From NCBI RefSeq assembly GCF_002282855.1, contig NZ_NRIR01000002.1:186001-250000 (forward strand): DNA of 64,000 bases. The letters run 5' to 3'. The notes below the pieces were generated by a model. It worked only from the letters and a program-made list of their open reading frames with translations. It was not told where the DNA came from and ran no database searches. The DNA is from Paraferrimonas sedimenticola. GTDB lineage: Bacteria; Pseudomonadota; Gammaproteobacteria; Enterobacterales; Shewanellaceae. A program made the position numbers and the translations under genes. How positions within the stretch are numbered: the first letter of the stretch is position 1; the number at the start of each line of letters is the position of its first letter. Below are positions 9,801 to 21,762 of the stretch, one piece after another.

Positions 9801-10496
9801 TTACACATAACCAAAGGCATCGCCGTACAAGTGTTTAAGATCCACTTGCTGCTCAACAAACTGAGCTTTGGCTGCCGCGGCCATTTCAAAGCGTCCGGCG
9901 AGGTACACATCATACTCAGCCAAGTTTGGATGCAAGGCTTTTACAACGTCTAGCAGCAAGCCTTGAGTGGCCTGAGTATTTTCAACTGCGTTTTCTAGTA
10001 CTGGGGTAAAGCTCAACCAGTCATTGGCATCTGCCCACGCCTTTACTTGCTCAAAGTAGTACATATCGACTTCAGAACGACAGCCCCAGATCACTTCAGT
10101 GGGCGGGTTGTTACCGTGTTCAAGCATGTGGGTAAGGATACTGTGTACGTAAGAGAAGCCAGTACCGCCGGCAATCAAGAGGCGAGGGCGCTGCTGTTGT
10201 TCGCGTAAAAAGGCATCGCCCTCACCGATTTCCATAATGACCTGTGGGTTGGCTTGCAGATGAGCAATGGCTTGTAGCGGGTACTCATCGCCTTCGGCCG
10301 CGCCTATGTGCAATTCGATTTGCTCGGCGCTTGGGTGTGACGCGATAGAGAAAATGCGTTTGTCGTCTTCGCTTAAGACCAATTTAGCGTATTGGCCAGG
10401 GCGATATTCCACTGTCGACGCTGGAGTCAATTTGACTTGATACACATAGTCGTTGAGCTTGACGATAGAGTCGACACTGCAGCGGGTGGTATTCAT
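9801..10496 (-). CDS. fre: NAD(P)H-flavin reductase
   Basis: Fre reduces free flavins with NAD(P)H, supplying FMNH2 and FADH2. At 231 residues it matches E. coli Fre in length. The flavin-contact motif RIFSIAS, the nucleotide-binding AGGTGFSYVHSIL and the C-terminal GDAFGYV are all present. AGGA lies six bases before the ATG. It starts 22 bases after ubiD, the same order as in E. coli. Reduced flavin may feed the prenyl-FMN cofactor needed by UbiD, which is a reasonable inference for the pairing. Confidence 0.93.
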   Translation of the reverse strand: MNTTRCSVDSIVKLNDYVYQVKLTPASTVEYRPGQYAKLVLSEDDKRIFSIASHPSAEQIELHIGAAEGDEYPLQAIAHLQANPQVIMEIGEGDAFLREQQQRPRLLIAGGTGFSYVHSILTHMLEHGNNPPTEVIWGCRSEVDMYYFEQVKAWADANDWLSFTPVLENAVENTQATQGLLLDVVKALHPNLAEYDVYLAGRFEMAAAAKAQFVEQQVDLKHLYGDAFGYV

Positions 10497-10518
10497 TTCG
10501 ATCCTTGGGTTTTTCTAA

Positions 10519-12006
10519 TTATCTTTTATTTTTATGTGCCGGATCTAAGCCCAGCTTGTCCCAGATGTCGTCAACGCGTTGCTCAACATCAGGGTCTTGT
10601 ATTATGGGTTCACCCCATTCGCGCTCAGTCTCGCCGGGCATTTTATTGGTGGCGTCTAAGCCCATTTTGGAGCCTAGGCCTGCGACAGGTGAAGCGAAGT
10701 CCAGATAATCGATAGGTGTGTTTTCGATCATCACGGTATCGCGAGCTGGGTCCATTCGCGTAGTCATGGCCCAGATAACATCGTTCCAGTCGCGGCAGTT
10801 GATGTCATCGTCGACCACCACCACGAACTTGGTGTACATGAATTGACGCAAGAAAGACCAGGCGCCCATCATGACGCGCTTTGCGTGTCCCGGGTATTGC
10901 TTGCGAATCGAGATCACTGCCATGCGGTAGGAGCAGCCTTCCGGTGGCAAGTAGAAGTCGACAATTTCTGGATATTGCTTGCACAAAATCGGCACGAACA
11001 CTTCGTTTAACGCCACTCCCAGCATAGCGGGCTCATCCGGTGGACGGCCGGTATAAGTGGTGTGGTAAATCGGATCGCGTCGATGGCTGATATGGGTCAC
11101 GGTGAACACCGGGAAACGCTCGGTTTCGTTGTAATAGCCGGTGTGATCCCCATAAGGGCCTTCGGTGGCCATCTCTTCTGGGTCGATATAACCCTCAAGA
11201 ATCATCTCAGAGGTAGCTGGCACTTCTAAATCGCAGGTGAGGGCTTTGGCTACCTGTGTGCGCTCGCCTCTTAACAACCCGGCAAAGGCGTACTCGCTCA
11301 TGCCATCTGGCACCGGCGTCACAGCACCAAGAATGGTGACAGGATCAGAGCCTAGCGCTACCACCACAGGGTATTTCTCACCCGGGTGCTTTTCTTTGAA
11401 GTCTTTAAAATCCAGTGCGCCACCGCGGTGATCGAGCCAGCGCATGATGAGCTTGTTCTTACCCAGCAACTGTTGGCGATAAATACCCAGATTCTGTCTT
11501 GGTTGGCGTGGACCACGGGTAATGGTTAGTCCCCAAGTCATCAAAGGGGCCACGTCACCTGGCCAACAGTGCTGAATTGGCAGCTTAGTTAAATCAACAT
11601 CATCACCCTCGAGTACCACTTCTTGGCAAGGCGCTTTAGACACTCGCTTGGGTGGCATGTTAAGCGCTTGCTTGAACATGGGCACTTTGGATATGGCATC
11701 TTTAAAGCCGCGCGGGATTTCGGGTTCTTTTAGTGCCGCTAGCAGCTTGCCAATTTCGCGAAGCGCTTTGGTGTCGGTTTCCCCTAGCGCCATAGCCACT
11801 CGTTTGGCCGAGGCGAATAAGTTAGCCAGCACGGGCATGGAGCTATTCTTAGGATTCTCAAACAGTACTGCAGGACCGCCGTTGCGCACCAAGCGGTCAC
11901 AAATTTCAGTCATTTCCAGGTGGGTATCGACCGGATGTGAAACGCGAACCAACTCGCCGCTTTCTTCTAAGTGATCGATAAAGCTTCTTAGGTCTTTAAA
12001 ACTCAC
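10519..12006 (-). CDS. ubiD: 3-octaprenyl-4-hydroxybenzoate carboxy-lyase
   Basis: UbiD decarboxylates 3-polyprenyl-4-hydroxybenzoate in ubiquinone synthesis, using prenylated FMN made by UbiX. The protein matches E. coli UbiD over its whole length, with TWGLTVTRGP-like, [32 protein letters not shown] and the C-terminal GLDATNK blocks. The family begins M-S-F-K-D-L-R, which fits the GTG at 12006 (495 residues). The frame is open to an ATG at 12066 that has GAGG five bases before it, giving about 20 extra residues. The start is therefore uncertain. UbiX is not in the window. Confidence 0.95.
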   Translation of the reverse strand: MSFKDLRSFIDHLEESGELVRVSHPVDTHLEMTEICDRLVRNGGPAVLFENPKNSSMPVLANLFASAKRVAMALGETDTKALREIGKLLAALKEPEIPRGFKDAISKVPMFKQALNMPPKRVSKAPCQEVVLEGDDVDLTKLPIQHCWPGDVAPLMTWGLTITRGPRQPRQNLGIYRQQLLGKNKLIMRWLDHRGGALDFKDFKEKHPGEKYPVVVALGSDPVTILGAVTPVPDGMSEYAFAGLLRGERTQVAKALTCDLEVPATSEMILEGYIDPEEMATEGPYGDHTGYYNETERFPVFTVTHISHRRDPIYHTTYTGRPPDEPAMLGVALNEVFVPILCKQYPEIVDFYLPPEGCSYRMAVISIRKQYPGHAKRVMMGAWSFLRQFMYTKFVVVVDDDINCRDWNDVIWAMTTRMDPARDTVMIENTPIDYLDFASPVAGLGSKMGLDATNKMPGETEREWGEPIIQDPDVEQRVDDIWDKLGLDPAHKNKR

Positions 12007-12143
12007 AGCTGCTCTGCTTATTTTTTCTTGGCTGGATGTGGCGCTCACTATATCACAAATTCGCATCAATACCTCGGCAGGGCCTGCTGGCGAAGCCTTG
12101 CTAAATCAGGCTAAACTTAACTAACAATACTAAGGAGGAATCA

Positions 12144-12659
12144 ATGAAGTATGCGCTATTTGCCGGTCTATCGGCATGCTTGCTAAGCGCAGTGGTTTGG
12201 GCCACTCCGCCTCCGAAAAACGCCCTTTCATACAAGCCTCACTCAAAGGCTAGCGTACCTACTTATCCCAGCTATAAGCCCAAGCACAAGTATCGCTATC
12301 CCAAGGGCTATTACCCTCGCGGCTGGCGCAATTGGAACCGATGGCAATACGGTGTCGGTTGGGGTTATTACGATGGCTTTTGGGGCGGTTACGACAGTTA
12401 TTGGGGTGATCGCTGGGGTTACGGTTGGCGCTCGCCATACCGTTATCGTCGCAGTCAACCAGCCAAGCCAAATGTGATTGAAGCACCGGTGGTTACAACC
12501 CAGAGCTTTAAAGTTGCGCCGCCTGGGCTAACTCGTTTGCCTGATGAAGCGCGTGTAATTCAGGACGACAAAGGCGTGCGATACTTGCATCAAGGCACCT
12601 TGTATTATTTTGACTGGGACACTCAAAGGTACCTGCCCATTAAGAACCGCGCCCAATAA
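12144..12659 (+). CDS. Exported Trp/Tyr/Gly-rich protein of unknown function
   Basis: I do not recognise the family. A signal peptide with predicted cleavage near VVWA-TPP is followed by a basic, Pro/Lys/Tyr-rich part (about 25-60). Next comes a low-complexity core (about 60-110) made mostly of Trp, Tyr, Gly and Arg. A compact C-terminal segment (about 130-171) contains VRYLHQGTLYYFDWDT. Translation should be strong: AAGGAGG stands six bases before the ATG. It lies divergent from ubiD and is followed by a terminator, so it is a single-gene unit. Its build suggests a periplasmic or surface protein; no catalytic motif is visible. Confidence 0.75.
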   Translation: MKYALFAGLSACLLSAVVWATPPPKNALSYKPHSKASVPTYPSYKPKHKYRYPKGYYPRGWRNWNRWQYGVGWGYYDGFWGGYDSYWGDRWGYGWRSPYRYRRSQPAKPNVIEAPVVTTQSFKVAPPGLTRLPDEARVIQDDKGVRYLHQGTLYYFDWDTQRYLPIKNRAQ

Positions 12660-12677
12660 CAGGCTCGCTCAAAACAG

Positions 12678-12701
12678 AAAGCCCAGCTAACGCTGGGCTT
12701 T
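12678..12701. terminator. Bidirectional terminator between the exported protein gene and rho
   Basis: A 10-bp stem aaagcccagc/gctgggcttt closes a short loop, with T-rich flanks in both directions. It serves convergent genes. Confidence 0.8.
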
Positions 12702-12723
12702 GTTGTCTTAATAGCTCTGTGGC

Positions 12724-13989
12724 TTAGCTCTTAGCGCGGCGCATCGCCGTAAAGAACTCATCGTTGGTTTTGGTCATGGCCAACTTGTCGATGAGGAATT
12801 CCATTGCTTCAATCTCTTGCATCGGGTGCAAAATCTTACGCAAAATCCACATCTTCTGAAGCTCTTCGCTGCCGGCCAATAACTCTTCGCGACGGGTACC
12901 GGAACGGTTGAAGTCGATGGCAGGGAAGACGCGCTTCTCGGCAATCTTACGCGACAAGTGCAACTCCATGTTACCCGTGCCCTTAAACTCTTCGTAGATC
13001 ACTTCGTCCATCTTAGAACCAGTGTCGATAAGTGCCGTGGCGATAATGGTCAGGCTACCGCCTTCTTCCACGTTACGCGCCGCACCAAAGAAGCGCTTCG
13101 GACGATGCAGAGCGTTGGCGTCCACACCACCGGTCAGTACTTTGCCCGACGATGGGATTACTGTGTTGTAGGCACGCGCCAGACGAGTGATGGAGTCCAG
13201 CAGGATAACCACGTCTTTCTTATGCTCAACCAAGCGCTTGGCTTTTTCGATAACCATTTCGGCCACTTGCACGTGACGCGAGGCTGGCTCGTCAAAGGTC
13301 GAGGCAACCACTTCGCCTTTAACCAGGCGCTGCATTTCGGTCACTTCCTCAGGACGCTCGTCGATAAGCAATACCATCAACTCACACTCAGGGTGGTTGT
13401 AGGCAATGCTCTGCGCGATGTTTTGCAAAAGCAAGGTCTTACCGGCTTTTGGCGGTGCAACAATCAAGCCGCGCTGGCCTTTACCGATTGGGCTGGCCAA
13501 GTCTAAAACGCGGGCGGTAATGTCTTCGGTTGAACCGTTACCACGTTCCATGCGCAAGCGGTCGTTGGCGTGCAGTGGGGTCAGGTTTTCAAACAGAATC
13601 TTGTTGCGAGAGTTTTCTGGGCGGTCGTAGTTAACTTGGTTAACTTTCAACAACGCGAAGTAGCGCTCACCGTCTTTCGGTGGGCGAATTTTGCCAGAAA
13701 TGGTATCACCGGTGCGCAAGTTAAAGCGTCGAATTTGGCTCGGAGACACATAAATATCATCAGGACCGGCTAAGAAAGACGCATCGGCAGAACGCAAAAA
13801 GCCGAAGCCATCTTGCAAGATTTCCAGCACGCCGTCGCCGAAGATGTCTTCGCCGCTTTTGGCGTGCGCTTTTAGGATTGCAAAGATGATGTCTTGTTTA
13901 CGGGCACGAGCGTGATTTTCTTGCCCCATTGCCTCAGTCAAAGCCACCAGTTCAGAGATGGGTTTTTTCTTGAGTTCAGTTAAATTCAT
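12724..13989 (-). CDS. rho: Transcription termination factor Rho
   Basis: Rho is a hexameric RNA-dependent ATPase that ends transcription of untranslated RNA. The 421-residue form starts [17 protein letters not shown], as in other gammaproteobacteria. It contains the N-terminal helical region, the cold-shock-like RNA-binding domain ([23 protein letters not shown]), the Walker A APPKAGKT, the Walker B-type [16 protein letters not shown] and the R-loop region. A frame open to 14019 adds ten residues without a ribosome site and was not used. The 5' region of about 150 bases between the trxA terminator and the start may carry the usual rho autoregulation, but no specific element was identified. 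Confidence 0.98.
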   Translation of the reverse strand: MNLTELKKKPISELVALTEAMGQENHARARKQDIIFAILKAHAKSGEDIFGDGVLEILQDGFGFLRSADASFLAGPDDIYVSPSQIRRFNLRTGDTISGKIRPPKDGERYFALLKVNQVNYDRPENSRNKILFENLTPLHANDRLRMERGNGSTEDITARVLDLASPIGKGQRGLIVAPPKAGKTLLLQNIAQSIAYNHPECELMVLLIDERPEEVTEMQRLVKGEVVASTFDEPASRHVQVAEMVIEKAKRLVEHKKDVVILLDSITRLARAYNTVIPSSGKVLTGGVDANALHRPKRFFGAARNVEEGGSLTIIATALIDTGSKMDEVIYEEFKGTGNMELHLSRKIAEKRVFPAIDFNRSGTRREELLAGSEELQKMWILRKILHPMQEIEAMEFLIDKLAMTKTNDEFFTAMRRAKS

Positions 13990-14146
13990 TTTAGAAGGTC
14001 TTACTTTTGCCTGGCTCATATGTGGGAATGATGTCTGTACGTCCGTGGATAGGCCGGTGGAGGGTCCAGCCCAAAAAGGAAAGTTTTTGGATTTGAATTG
14101 AGTATTAAAGTAGCACCATAGCCAGATAGCGTCCAGTGATTTTAGT

Positions 14147-14182
14147 CAATAAAAAGCGCAGCAATCCTAGATTGCTGCGCTT
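14147..14182 (-). terminator. Intrinsic terminator of trxA
   Basis: A 12-bp perfect stem aagcgcagcaat/attgctgcgctt with a 5-base loop is followed, reading leftward, by TTTATTG. It separates trxA from rho. Confidence 0.9.
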
Positions 14183-14203
14183 ATTTGACCGAGTCGCTAA
14201 TCG

Positions 14204-14530
14204 TTAGATTTGCGCGTCGATGAATTCTTTCAGTTGAGTCTTAGAAAGCGCGCCAACTTTATTGGCAACCAGCTCACCGTTTTTAAACAAAAGAAGCGTT
14301 GGGATACCGCGTACGCCGTACTTTTGAGCTGACAGGTTGTGCTGGTCAACATTCAGTTTGGCTACGGTGACTTTGCCTTCGTAGTCGTCGGCTACTTCGT
14401 CTAAGATTGGAGCGATCATTTTACAAGGTCCGCACCACTCAGCCCAAAAATCTACTAGGACCGGTTGCTGGGATTGCAATACATCGGCTTCAAAACTGTC
14501 ATCGCTCAGTTGAATAATTTTGTCGTTCAT
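14204..14530 (-). CDS. trxA: Thioredoxin 1
   Basis: The 108-residue protein is a classical thioredoxin with active site WCGPCK and conserved FWAEWC, the cis-Pro in GIPTLLLF and the C-terminal EFIDAQI. It reduces protein disulfides in the cytosol and feeds ribonucleotide reductase. The ATG at 14530 has GGAG seven bases upstream; a TTG four codons earlier is unlikely. It is divergent from rhlB and precedes rho, the same three-gene arrangement as in E. coli. Confidence 0.97.
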   Translation of the reverse strand: MNDKIIQLSDDSFEADVLQSQQPVLVDFWAEWCGPCKMIAPILDEVADDYEGKVTVAKLNVDQHNLSAQKYGVRGIPTLLLFKNGELVANKVGALSKTQLKEFIDAQI

Positions 14531-14675
14531 TCTCGTCTCCAATAATAAATAGCCCAGCAGGCCATGCCTGTAATATGGGGACAGGTCTGCTGTAATTCAA
14601 GGGGCAATCGTCAAAGCCGTTCAATTTCTGACGGATTTGTATCTAATTGAGTGTTCTGGTGGTATGATTGCCGCC

Positions 14676-15959
14676 ATGAAACAGACACACCTTTCCGAAC
14701 AAAAATTCGCAGATTTTTCGCTTCAGCCTCAAGTGGCTAAAGCGTTGAAAATCAGCGGTTTCGAATATTGTACGCCGATTCAGGCATTGTCGCTTCCGAT
14801 TGTGTTGCAGGGCAAAGACGTGGCAGGCCAGGCCCAAACCGGTACTGGTAAGACGCTGGCCTTTTTAACCGCGACTTTTAACCACCTGTTGACCACTCCA
14901 GTTTCTGAATCTCGTACGCTTAATCAGCCGCGAGCGATCATGCTGGCGCCAACTCGTGAACTGGCGATTCAAATCCACAAAGACGGCTTGGAGCTATCTA
15001 AGCAGACCGGTCTAAAAATGGGCTTGGTCTACGGCGGTGACGGATACGATGCGCAGCGCAAAGTATTGGACGAAGGCGTTGATATCCTGATTGGCACCAC
15101 AGGTCGTTTGATCGACTTTTATAAGCAGGGCGCCATTCACTTGGGCTCGATCCAAGCTGTCGTGTTAGATGAAGCGGATCGAATGTTCGACCTGGGATTC
15201 ATTAAGGACATTCGCTACTTGTTCCGTCGTATGCCGGATCCCAACGAGCGTCTGAATTTACTGTTCTCGGCAACCTTGTCGATGAAAGTTCAAGAGCTGG
15301 CTTACGAGCACATGAACGAGCCTGAAAAGGTCGAAGTGGAGCCAGAGCAAAAAACCGGAGTTCGCATTCAAGAAGAAATCTTCTATCCGTCGATGGAAGA
15401 CAAAATGCGCCTGTTGCTGTCGCTTATCGAAGAAGAATGGCCAGACAAAGCCATTGTTTTTGCCAATACCAAGCATCGCTGCGAAGACATTTGGGGCTGG
15501 TTGCAAGGCGACGGTCACCGAGCGGGCTTACTGACTGGTGATGTGCCGCAGAAAAAACGTTTGCGCATTCTCGAGCAATTCACCAAGGGTGATTTGGACA
15601 TTTTGGTCGCCACCGATGTGGCCGCCCGTGGTTTGCACATCTCGGATGTGACCCATGTGTTTAACTACGACCTGCCAGACGATTGCGAAGACTATGTACA
15701 CCGCATTGGCCGCACAGGCCGCGCTGGTGCCACCGGTCACTCAATCAGCTTTGCCTGTGAAGAGTACGCGCTGAATCTACCTGCCATCGAGCAGTACATC
15801 GACCACGCCATTCCAGTGAGCGAGTACGACCCGCAAGCACTGTTAAATGACATTCCGCCACCAGTGAAGTTGCACCGCAAACCACGCCACGACGGCCGTG
15901 GTTTCAAAGACCGCCAATCTGGCATGCGCCGCGGCAATGACCGACGCCGCAGACGCTAA
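14676..15959 (+). CDS. rhlB: ATP-dependent RNA helicase RhlB
   Basis: RhlB is the DEAD-box helicase of the RNA degradosome. At 427 residues it shows the Q motif ([13 protein letters not shown]), Walker [13 protein letters not shown] in [16 protein letters not shown] in LFSATLS, and the C-terminal RIGRTGRAG, with an Arg-rich tail. The start at [11 protein letters not shown] matches E. coli; a frame open to 14637 adds 13 unrelated residues. The ribosome site is weak. It overlaps the next gene by 23 bases, so the two are probably cotranscribed. Confidence 0.96.
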   Translation: MKQTHLSEQKFADFSLQPQVAKALKISGFEYCTPIQALSLPIVLQGKDVAGQAQTGTGKTLAFLTATFNHLLTTPVSESRTLNQPRAIMLAPTRELAIQIHKDGLELSKQTGLKMGLVYGGDGYDAQRKVLDEGVDILIGTTGRLIDFYKQGAIHLGSIQAVVLDEADRMFDLGFIKDIRYLFRRMPDPNERLNLLFSATLSMKVQELAYEHMNEPEKVEVEPEQKTGVRIQEEIFYPSMEDKMRLLLSLIEEEWPDKAIVFANTKHRCEDIWGWLQGDGHRAGLLTGDVPQKKRLRILEQFTKGDLDILVATDVAARGLHISDVTHVFNYDLPDDCEDYVHRIGRTGRAGATGHSISFACEEYALNLPAIEQYIDHAIPVSEYDPQALLNDIPPPVKLHRKPRHDGRGFKDRQSGMRRGNDRRRRR

Positions 15960-16863
15960 ACCCTCGCCGCAACTGGCGGCTATTACGCTAGGCTCCAACA
16001 GCTTTAACATGCTGTTGGCGGCCAGCGCCGATCCTCTCCCGATAATTGTCGCCAAGCACAAGCGTAAAGTGCGTTTGGCCGAAGGCATTGATGCTTCAGG
16101 GCGTCTGACCGAGAGCGTATTTGAGCGCGGTCTGGATTGTTTGCGTTGGTTTGCTGATGAGCTGGCAAAGCACTCAATTCAAGCGGTCAAAGTGTTCGCC
16201 ACAGCGGCTTTGCGTCAAACCCAGGACGCCGAGCGATTTTGCCAGCGGGCTGAAACAATTCTCGGTCACCCGTTAGAAATCATCAGCGGTGAGCGTGAAG
16301 CCGAGTTAATTTTCGCAGGCATGACAGCAACGACGCCAGGTGCTGGAAAGCGCTTGGTGATCGATATCGGTGGTGCTAGCACTGAGTTCATTGCTGGGCT
16401 CGATGACCAGATGCAAAGTTTGTGTAGTTTGCCGCTCGGCTGTGTAGTGGCCAATCGCCAATTGCAAAGCATAGCGCTGCTTAGCGAGCAGGATTTTGCT
16501 CAGCTCGATGCTTGGGTCGCTCTGCAAATCGACGGGCAATTGCATCATTTAGAAGGCCTGCATTGGGATTCTGTGGTGGGCGCGTCGGGCATAGTCCAAA
16601 CCCTGATTGAGATTGCGAGGCACCGAGGTGTTAGCGAGCACCTCAGCGGTGAGTGGCTGGCCGCTTTGGCAAGCGAGTGCATCGGGCAAGCGCCGTTAGC
16701 GCCAAAGCTTGATGGACTGCTTGAAGAGCGCCGCCCTACCTTTGTCGCCGGCTTGGTGATTCTTTGCCATTTAATGGCCCGCCTGAATTTCGACTGGATG
16801 CAATTGTCGGGTGGTGCCTTGCGCGAAGGCGTATTACTTGAGGCGCAAGCCAGCCTGCTCTAG
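15937..16863 (+). CDS. Ppx/GppA family phosphatase (short form)
   Basis: The protein belongs to the exopolyphosphatase / pppGpp phosphatase family. It has the two ASKHA-type halves: [12 protein letters not shown] at the N-terminus, [13 protein letters not shown], the GEREAELIF block, and the phosphate loop [12 protein letters not shown]. At 308 residues it lacks the extra C-terminal domains of E. coli Ppx (about 510) and GppA (about 490). E. coli also has gppA right after rhlB, so a role in pppGpp or polyphosphate turnover is likely, but motifs cannot separate the two. The start chosen, ATG at 15937, is inside rhlB; the frame is open to 15898. Confidence 0.88.
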   Translation: MTDAADAKPSPQLAAITLGSNSFNMLLAASADPLPIIVAKHKRKVRLAEGIDASGRLTESVFERGLDCLRWFADELAKHSIQAVKVFATAALRQTQDAERFCQRAETILGHPLEIISGEREAELIFAGMTATTPGAGKRLVIDIGGASTEFIAGLDDQMQSLCSLPLGCVVANRQLQSIALLSEQDFAQLDAWVALQIDGQLHHLEGLHWDSVVGASGIVQTLIEIARHRGVSEHLSGEWLAALASECIGQAPLAPKLDGLLEERRPTFVAGLVILCHLMARLNFDWMQLSGGALREGVLLEAQASLL

Positions 16864-16882
16864 GAAATGAATACTACCCAAC

Positions 16883-16920
16883 AAAAAACGCACCTTGAGT
16901 TACCTCTAGGTGCGTTTTTT
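16883..16920. terminator. Strong bidirectional terminator
   Basis: A 13-bp stem aaaaaacgcacct/aggtgcgtttttt provides T-tracts in both directions. It ends the rhlB-ppx unit from the left and the long ubi-tat-hem unit from the right. Confidence 0.93.
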
Positions 16921-16938
16921 AATGGTTGAGAATATCGG

Positions 16939-18524
<1,586 letters not shown>

Positions 18525-20411
18525 CTAGGGCGTAGCGACAGCAGATTGAGGGGATGTAATGACTACTTGGTTTCTTCCCGCTGCCTTGGCTTTGTAGAGC
18601 GCCTGATCAGCCAGCTGAAGCAAATCTCTTGGCTGGATGTCGTCATCAATAACGGCGCTAGTTAAGCCGATGCTTACCGATAACTTAATCCTATTGCCAT
18701 CCCAGTGGATGGGCAATGATTCGATGGCTTTACGTACAGATTCTGCGACCTGCTTCGCACCTTCAATGGGGGTATTCGGCAAAATCAGAGCGAATTCTTC
18801 GCCGCCGTAGCGACTGGCGAGATCCGTCGGGCGCTTTAGCTGTGACTGAATTGCCTCAGCCACTCGCACCAGCGCTTTGTCGCCTGCTAGGTGGCCGAAC
18901 TGGTCATTGATTTCCTTAAAGAAATCTAAATCCAACATGATAACCGCAATCGGACTTTGCTGACGTCGACTGATTCGCCCTTCGGCCTCTAGCTTATGCT
19001 CAAACGCATGGCGATTAGCCACACCGGTGAGAGTATCTATGGTGCTTTGCTGCTGTAATTGGCGATTGACGTCATTGAGCTCGCGCAGAGCAAACTCCAG
19101 CTCTAGTGTGCGCTCTTGTACCTTTTGCTCCAAGTCCTGTTGAGCAATCGCCTGGGCTTTGAGCTTAACCTCGTGGGCTTGACGTTGACTGGCTTCGCGC
19201 TCGAGTGCTCGCTGCTGGGCGAGCTGTTTGTCCAAACGCTCTTTGTGGTAGCGCTCAGCCAAAAGTGCACTTTGAATAATCGCCTGCCCAGTCATACCCA
19301 TCACCACGGGAAGCGAACCCAACAAAGCGCCCATTTCAAACTGGCGCTGGGCCAGGGATACGCAGCAACCTAAAATCACTAGCAACCAGCTCAACAGGTA
19401 AGGTTTGGCGTATTCGTTGTTTTGGCGCAGTTGCGACAGCCCAATCGCAAACATCGCCATCCAGTACAAAGTGGAAGCCAGCAGTTCACTCCAAACGTGC
19501 CAGTGACTTGGCGTAACCGCGTGATAGAGGATCACAAAAGCAAAGAAGCCGGCCAGACTGCGAGTGATTTTAATAAGCCCGGGGTTGTAATACTTAAGCT
19601 GCAGCACCTTCTCGCAGAAAAGGGTGCCAAATAGCAGCAGCATGGGCAGAAACAGGCCGATCGACATTTGCTGGAATGTGTAGCTGTCCGGCCATAAGAA
19701 GTGGAACCCATAGCCGTATAAGCTCGCTAATACGAGGGCTAATGTTAGGTTTTGGGCTGAGAAATAACCGTAGGCATAAGAGCGGGTGGACGCGCTCATG
19801 AAGGCAGAGAAAATCCCAAGCGCCAATAACCCGCCGATTTGCAGTAGCTGCAGCATGTCCTTATTGGTGGTGTGCTCAATGGCCTGCTCTGTGGTCATTA
19901 GCGTCAGAGGTAACTCGACTAGGCCGCGTGAGTCGATTTTCAGGTATAAGCTAGTGTTGGACCGTTTGGGAAAATCCAGCGGTATTAGTACCGACGGGTG
20001 AGCGATGGGACGCTCATAGTAGGACTGGGTAGCTCCTACTTGCCATTGCTCTAGAATGCGGCTGTCTTGGGTCAGGTAAGCGGCGACGTGGCCTTTGGCC
20101 TCTCCGCTGATGTGCAGTACTCGCTTCAAGTCCTGTCCGCTTGCGTTGCTGAAGTCCAGTTTAATCCAAACTTTAAGCGGGGCAACAGAATAGCTTTCGA
20201 GCACCGAGTGGTCTTTGCGCCACGCAAGCGACTCTCCACTGGTTAGCAGTCGCTGAATGTCTATACTCGGGCTTTGCTCAAGCACTTGTGCATAGTTGTT
20301 TAGCGATAAAGCTTGTTTCGCGTTTGGAGAAATCTCGACTGCAGCTATGGCGAAATTGCTCAGGCATAAAGCCCAAACAGCTAGCAAGAGTTGCACAAGT
20401 CGGTTTTGCAT
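18525..20411 (-). CDS. Diguanylate cyclase with 7TMR-DISM sensor
   Basis: A signal peptide (cleavage near AIAAVE) leads into a periplasmic 7TMR-DISMED2-like beta domain (about 40-180). Then come seven hydrophobic helices (about 190-385), a coiled coil rich in Gln, Glu and Ala (about 390-455) and a GGDEF domain. The active site is RYGGEEF, a functional variant, and LTGVANRHAF and LDLDFFKEIND are present. It should make cyclic di-GMP in response to a ligand bound outside. No EAL domain. It starts six bases after the preceding gene and is followed 30 bases later by hemB, so it sits inside a biosynthetic operon. Confidence 0.92.
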   Translation of the reverse strand: MQNRLVQLLLAVWALCLSNFAIAAVEISPNAKQALSLNNYAQVLEQSPSIDIQRLLTSGESLAWRKDHSVLESYSVAPLKVWIKLDFSNASGQDLKRVLHISGEAKGHVAAYLTQDSRILEQWQVGATQSYYERPIAHPSVLIPLDFPKRSNTSLYLKIDSRGLVELPLTLMTTEQAIEHTTNKDMLQLLQIGGLLALGIFSAFMSASTRSYAYGYFSAQNLTLALVLASLYGYGFHFLWPDSYTFQQMSIGLFLPMLLLFGTLFCEKVLQLKYYNPGLIKITRSLAGFFAFVILYHAVTPSHWHVWSELLASTLYWMAMFAIGLSQLRQNNEYAKPYLLSWLLVILGCCVSLAQRQFEMGALLGSLPVVMGMTGQAIIQSALLAERYHKERLDKQLAQQRALEREASQRQAHEVKLKAQAIAQQDLEQKVQERTLELEFALRELNDVNRQLQQQSTIDTLTGVANRHAFEHKLEAEGRISRRQQSPIAVIMLDLDFFKEINDQFGHLAGDKALVRVAEAIQSQLKRPTDLASRYGGEEFALILPNTPIEGAKQVAESVRKAIESLPIHWDGNRIKLSVSIGLTSAVIDDDIQPRDLLQLADQALYKAKAAGRNQVVITSPQSAVATP

Positions 20412-20417
20412 GGCGGC

Positions 20418-20969
20418 TTACTTTACTCGATTCACAGAGATCTTCTTACCACCGCCAGATTTGGTGAGGTAGTAATTGCCCACAAGACCGCGTCGAATAA
20501 TCACCTCTTGTCCTTCGCGCAGACTAAAGCGCACGGTTTCTCTTTGCTTCCAAACCTGGCCGTTGTCCAGGGTGATTCGATAGCGCTTGTAGGCGTCGCG
20601 CTTGGTGGACACAATTGTCGCGGTGATCGACTCTTCTTTTGGCTTGTCTTCAGCCTTATCCACTTTGACCTGTTCCGCGCCAAACGACTCTGTGCTTGCC
20701 GGTGTGGTTGACGACACAGTGGCGCTAGCCACTGGGGCCGGGCTTTCGGTCAGCTGAGTTTGTTGAACAGAAGTTGGGGCTGGTTGCGTGCTTGGCGGAT
20801 TGAGGGACTGAGCCAGAGCGTCGAAGCATTGCAGTCGCGCATCACTGGCGGCGATGATTGAACAAGTTTGAAGTTGGTCTTTGAGCTCTGCGGAGTTAGC
20901 CCAAGCTGAGGTCGAAATAGCTAGGCAGAAAAGCGTTGTGCTAATCGTCAGGCAAGAGTTGGAGCGCAT
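20418..20969 (-). CDS. Exported protein of unknown function with C-x(11)-C motif
   Basis: I cannot name this 183-residue protein. It has a signal peptide (cleavage near SAWA-NS), then CSIIAASDARLQCFDALA. That resembles the C..I.....RL.C.D.LA segment seen at the start of several periplasmic proteins, including type VI-associated VasI-like ones. A Pro/Ser/Thr/Ala-rich linker (about 60-105) follows, then a basic C-terminal domain with ITLDNGQVWKQRE and GLVGNYYLTKSGG, likely a small beta fold. It lies 37 bases after tatC and six before the diguanylate cyclase. Confidence 0.75.
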   Translation of the reverse strand: MRSNSCLTISTTLFCLAISTSAWANSAELKDQLQTCSIIAASDARLQCFDALAQSLNPPSTQPAPTSVQQTQLTESPAPVASATVSSTTPASTESFGAEQVKVDKAEDKPKEESITATIVSTKRDAYKRYRITLDNGQVWKQRETVRFSLREGQEVIIRRGLVGNYYLTKSGGGKKISVNRVK

Positions 20970-21006
20970 AGAATCCCTTCACTTTTTGGCTCCGCTCTGG
21001 GCTGGA

Positions 21007-21762
21007 CTAGTCGCCGGATTCGGCGCCTTCAGCAGCTTTTCGTTGAGCGTCGCTTTTCGTTATTATTCTCGAAGCAATCAGTCCACCCTCGAACAATATC
21101 AGCACGGGCACTGCCAACAGACTTTGCGAAATTACGTCTGGAGGAGTCAGTAGCATGCCAACCACAAAGGCACCGACAATAATGTAAGGGCGCTTTTGGG
21201 CCAAGTCGTCCGGATGGGTGACGCCAGCTTTGCACAATAATACTACTGCAACTGGAACTTCGAAAGCCAATCCAAAAGCAAAAAACAGTTTTAATACAAA
21301 GCTTAAGTAACTGCTTATGTCGGTTGCCACCTGAACCCCTTCCGGCGCCACGCTGGTAAAGAATCCGAATATCACCGGGAATACCACGTAATAGGCGAAA
21401 GCCATGCCGCAATAGAACAGCAAGGTAGAAGAGACGAGCAGGGGAACTAATAGCTTGCGCTCGTGGCGATACAGCCCTGGCGCAATGAAAGCCCACATTT
21501 GATAAAGGACGTAGGGAATGGCAATGAAAAAGGCCAGTACCAGTGTCAGTTTAAAGGGGGCGAAAAAAGGTGCGGCGACATCAGTGGCAATCATACTACT
21601 GGCGTCGGGCATCACTTGTAGTAAGGGTTGCGCTACATAGTGATAAATGTCAGTTGACCAATAGGCCATACAAGCGAACACGACAAACACGCTGGCGATA
21701 GCGCGTAGTAGGCGATCTCTAAGCTCCAGCAGGTGGCTTATCAGTGGTAGCTGTTCTGACAT
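21007..21762 (-). CDS. tatC: Sec-independent protein translocase subunit TatC
   Basis: TatC is the polytopic core of the twin-arginine translocase and binds the RR signal peptide together with TatB. The 251-residue protein has six hydrophobic helices, the N-terminal signature [10 protein letters not shown], the FAPFKLTL block and [16 protein letters not shown]. Its ATG directly follows the tatB stop codon. No tatD follows; E. coli has it there, whereas here an unknown exported protein comes next. Confidence 0.97.
   Translation of the reverse strand: MSEQLPLISHLLELRDRLLRAIASVFVVFACMAYWSTDIYHYVAQPLLQVMPDASSMIATDVAAPFFAPFKLTLVLAFFIAIPYVLYQMWAFIAPGLYRHERKLLVPLLVSSTLLFYCGMAFAYYVVFPVIFGFFTSVAPEGVQVATDISSYLSFVLKLFFAFGLAFEVPVAVVLLCKAGVTHPDDLAQKRPYIIVGAFVVGMLLTPPDVISQSLLAVPVLILFEGGLIASRIITKSDAQRKAAEGAESGD

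Noticed and set aside
12958-13506. 182-codon open frame opposite rho
   Set aside because: It is antisense to a highly conserved part of rho, with no ribosome site or recognisable protein features; it reflects codon bias.
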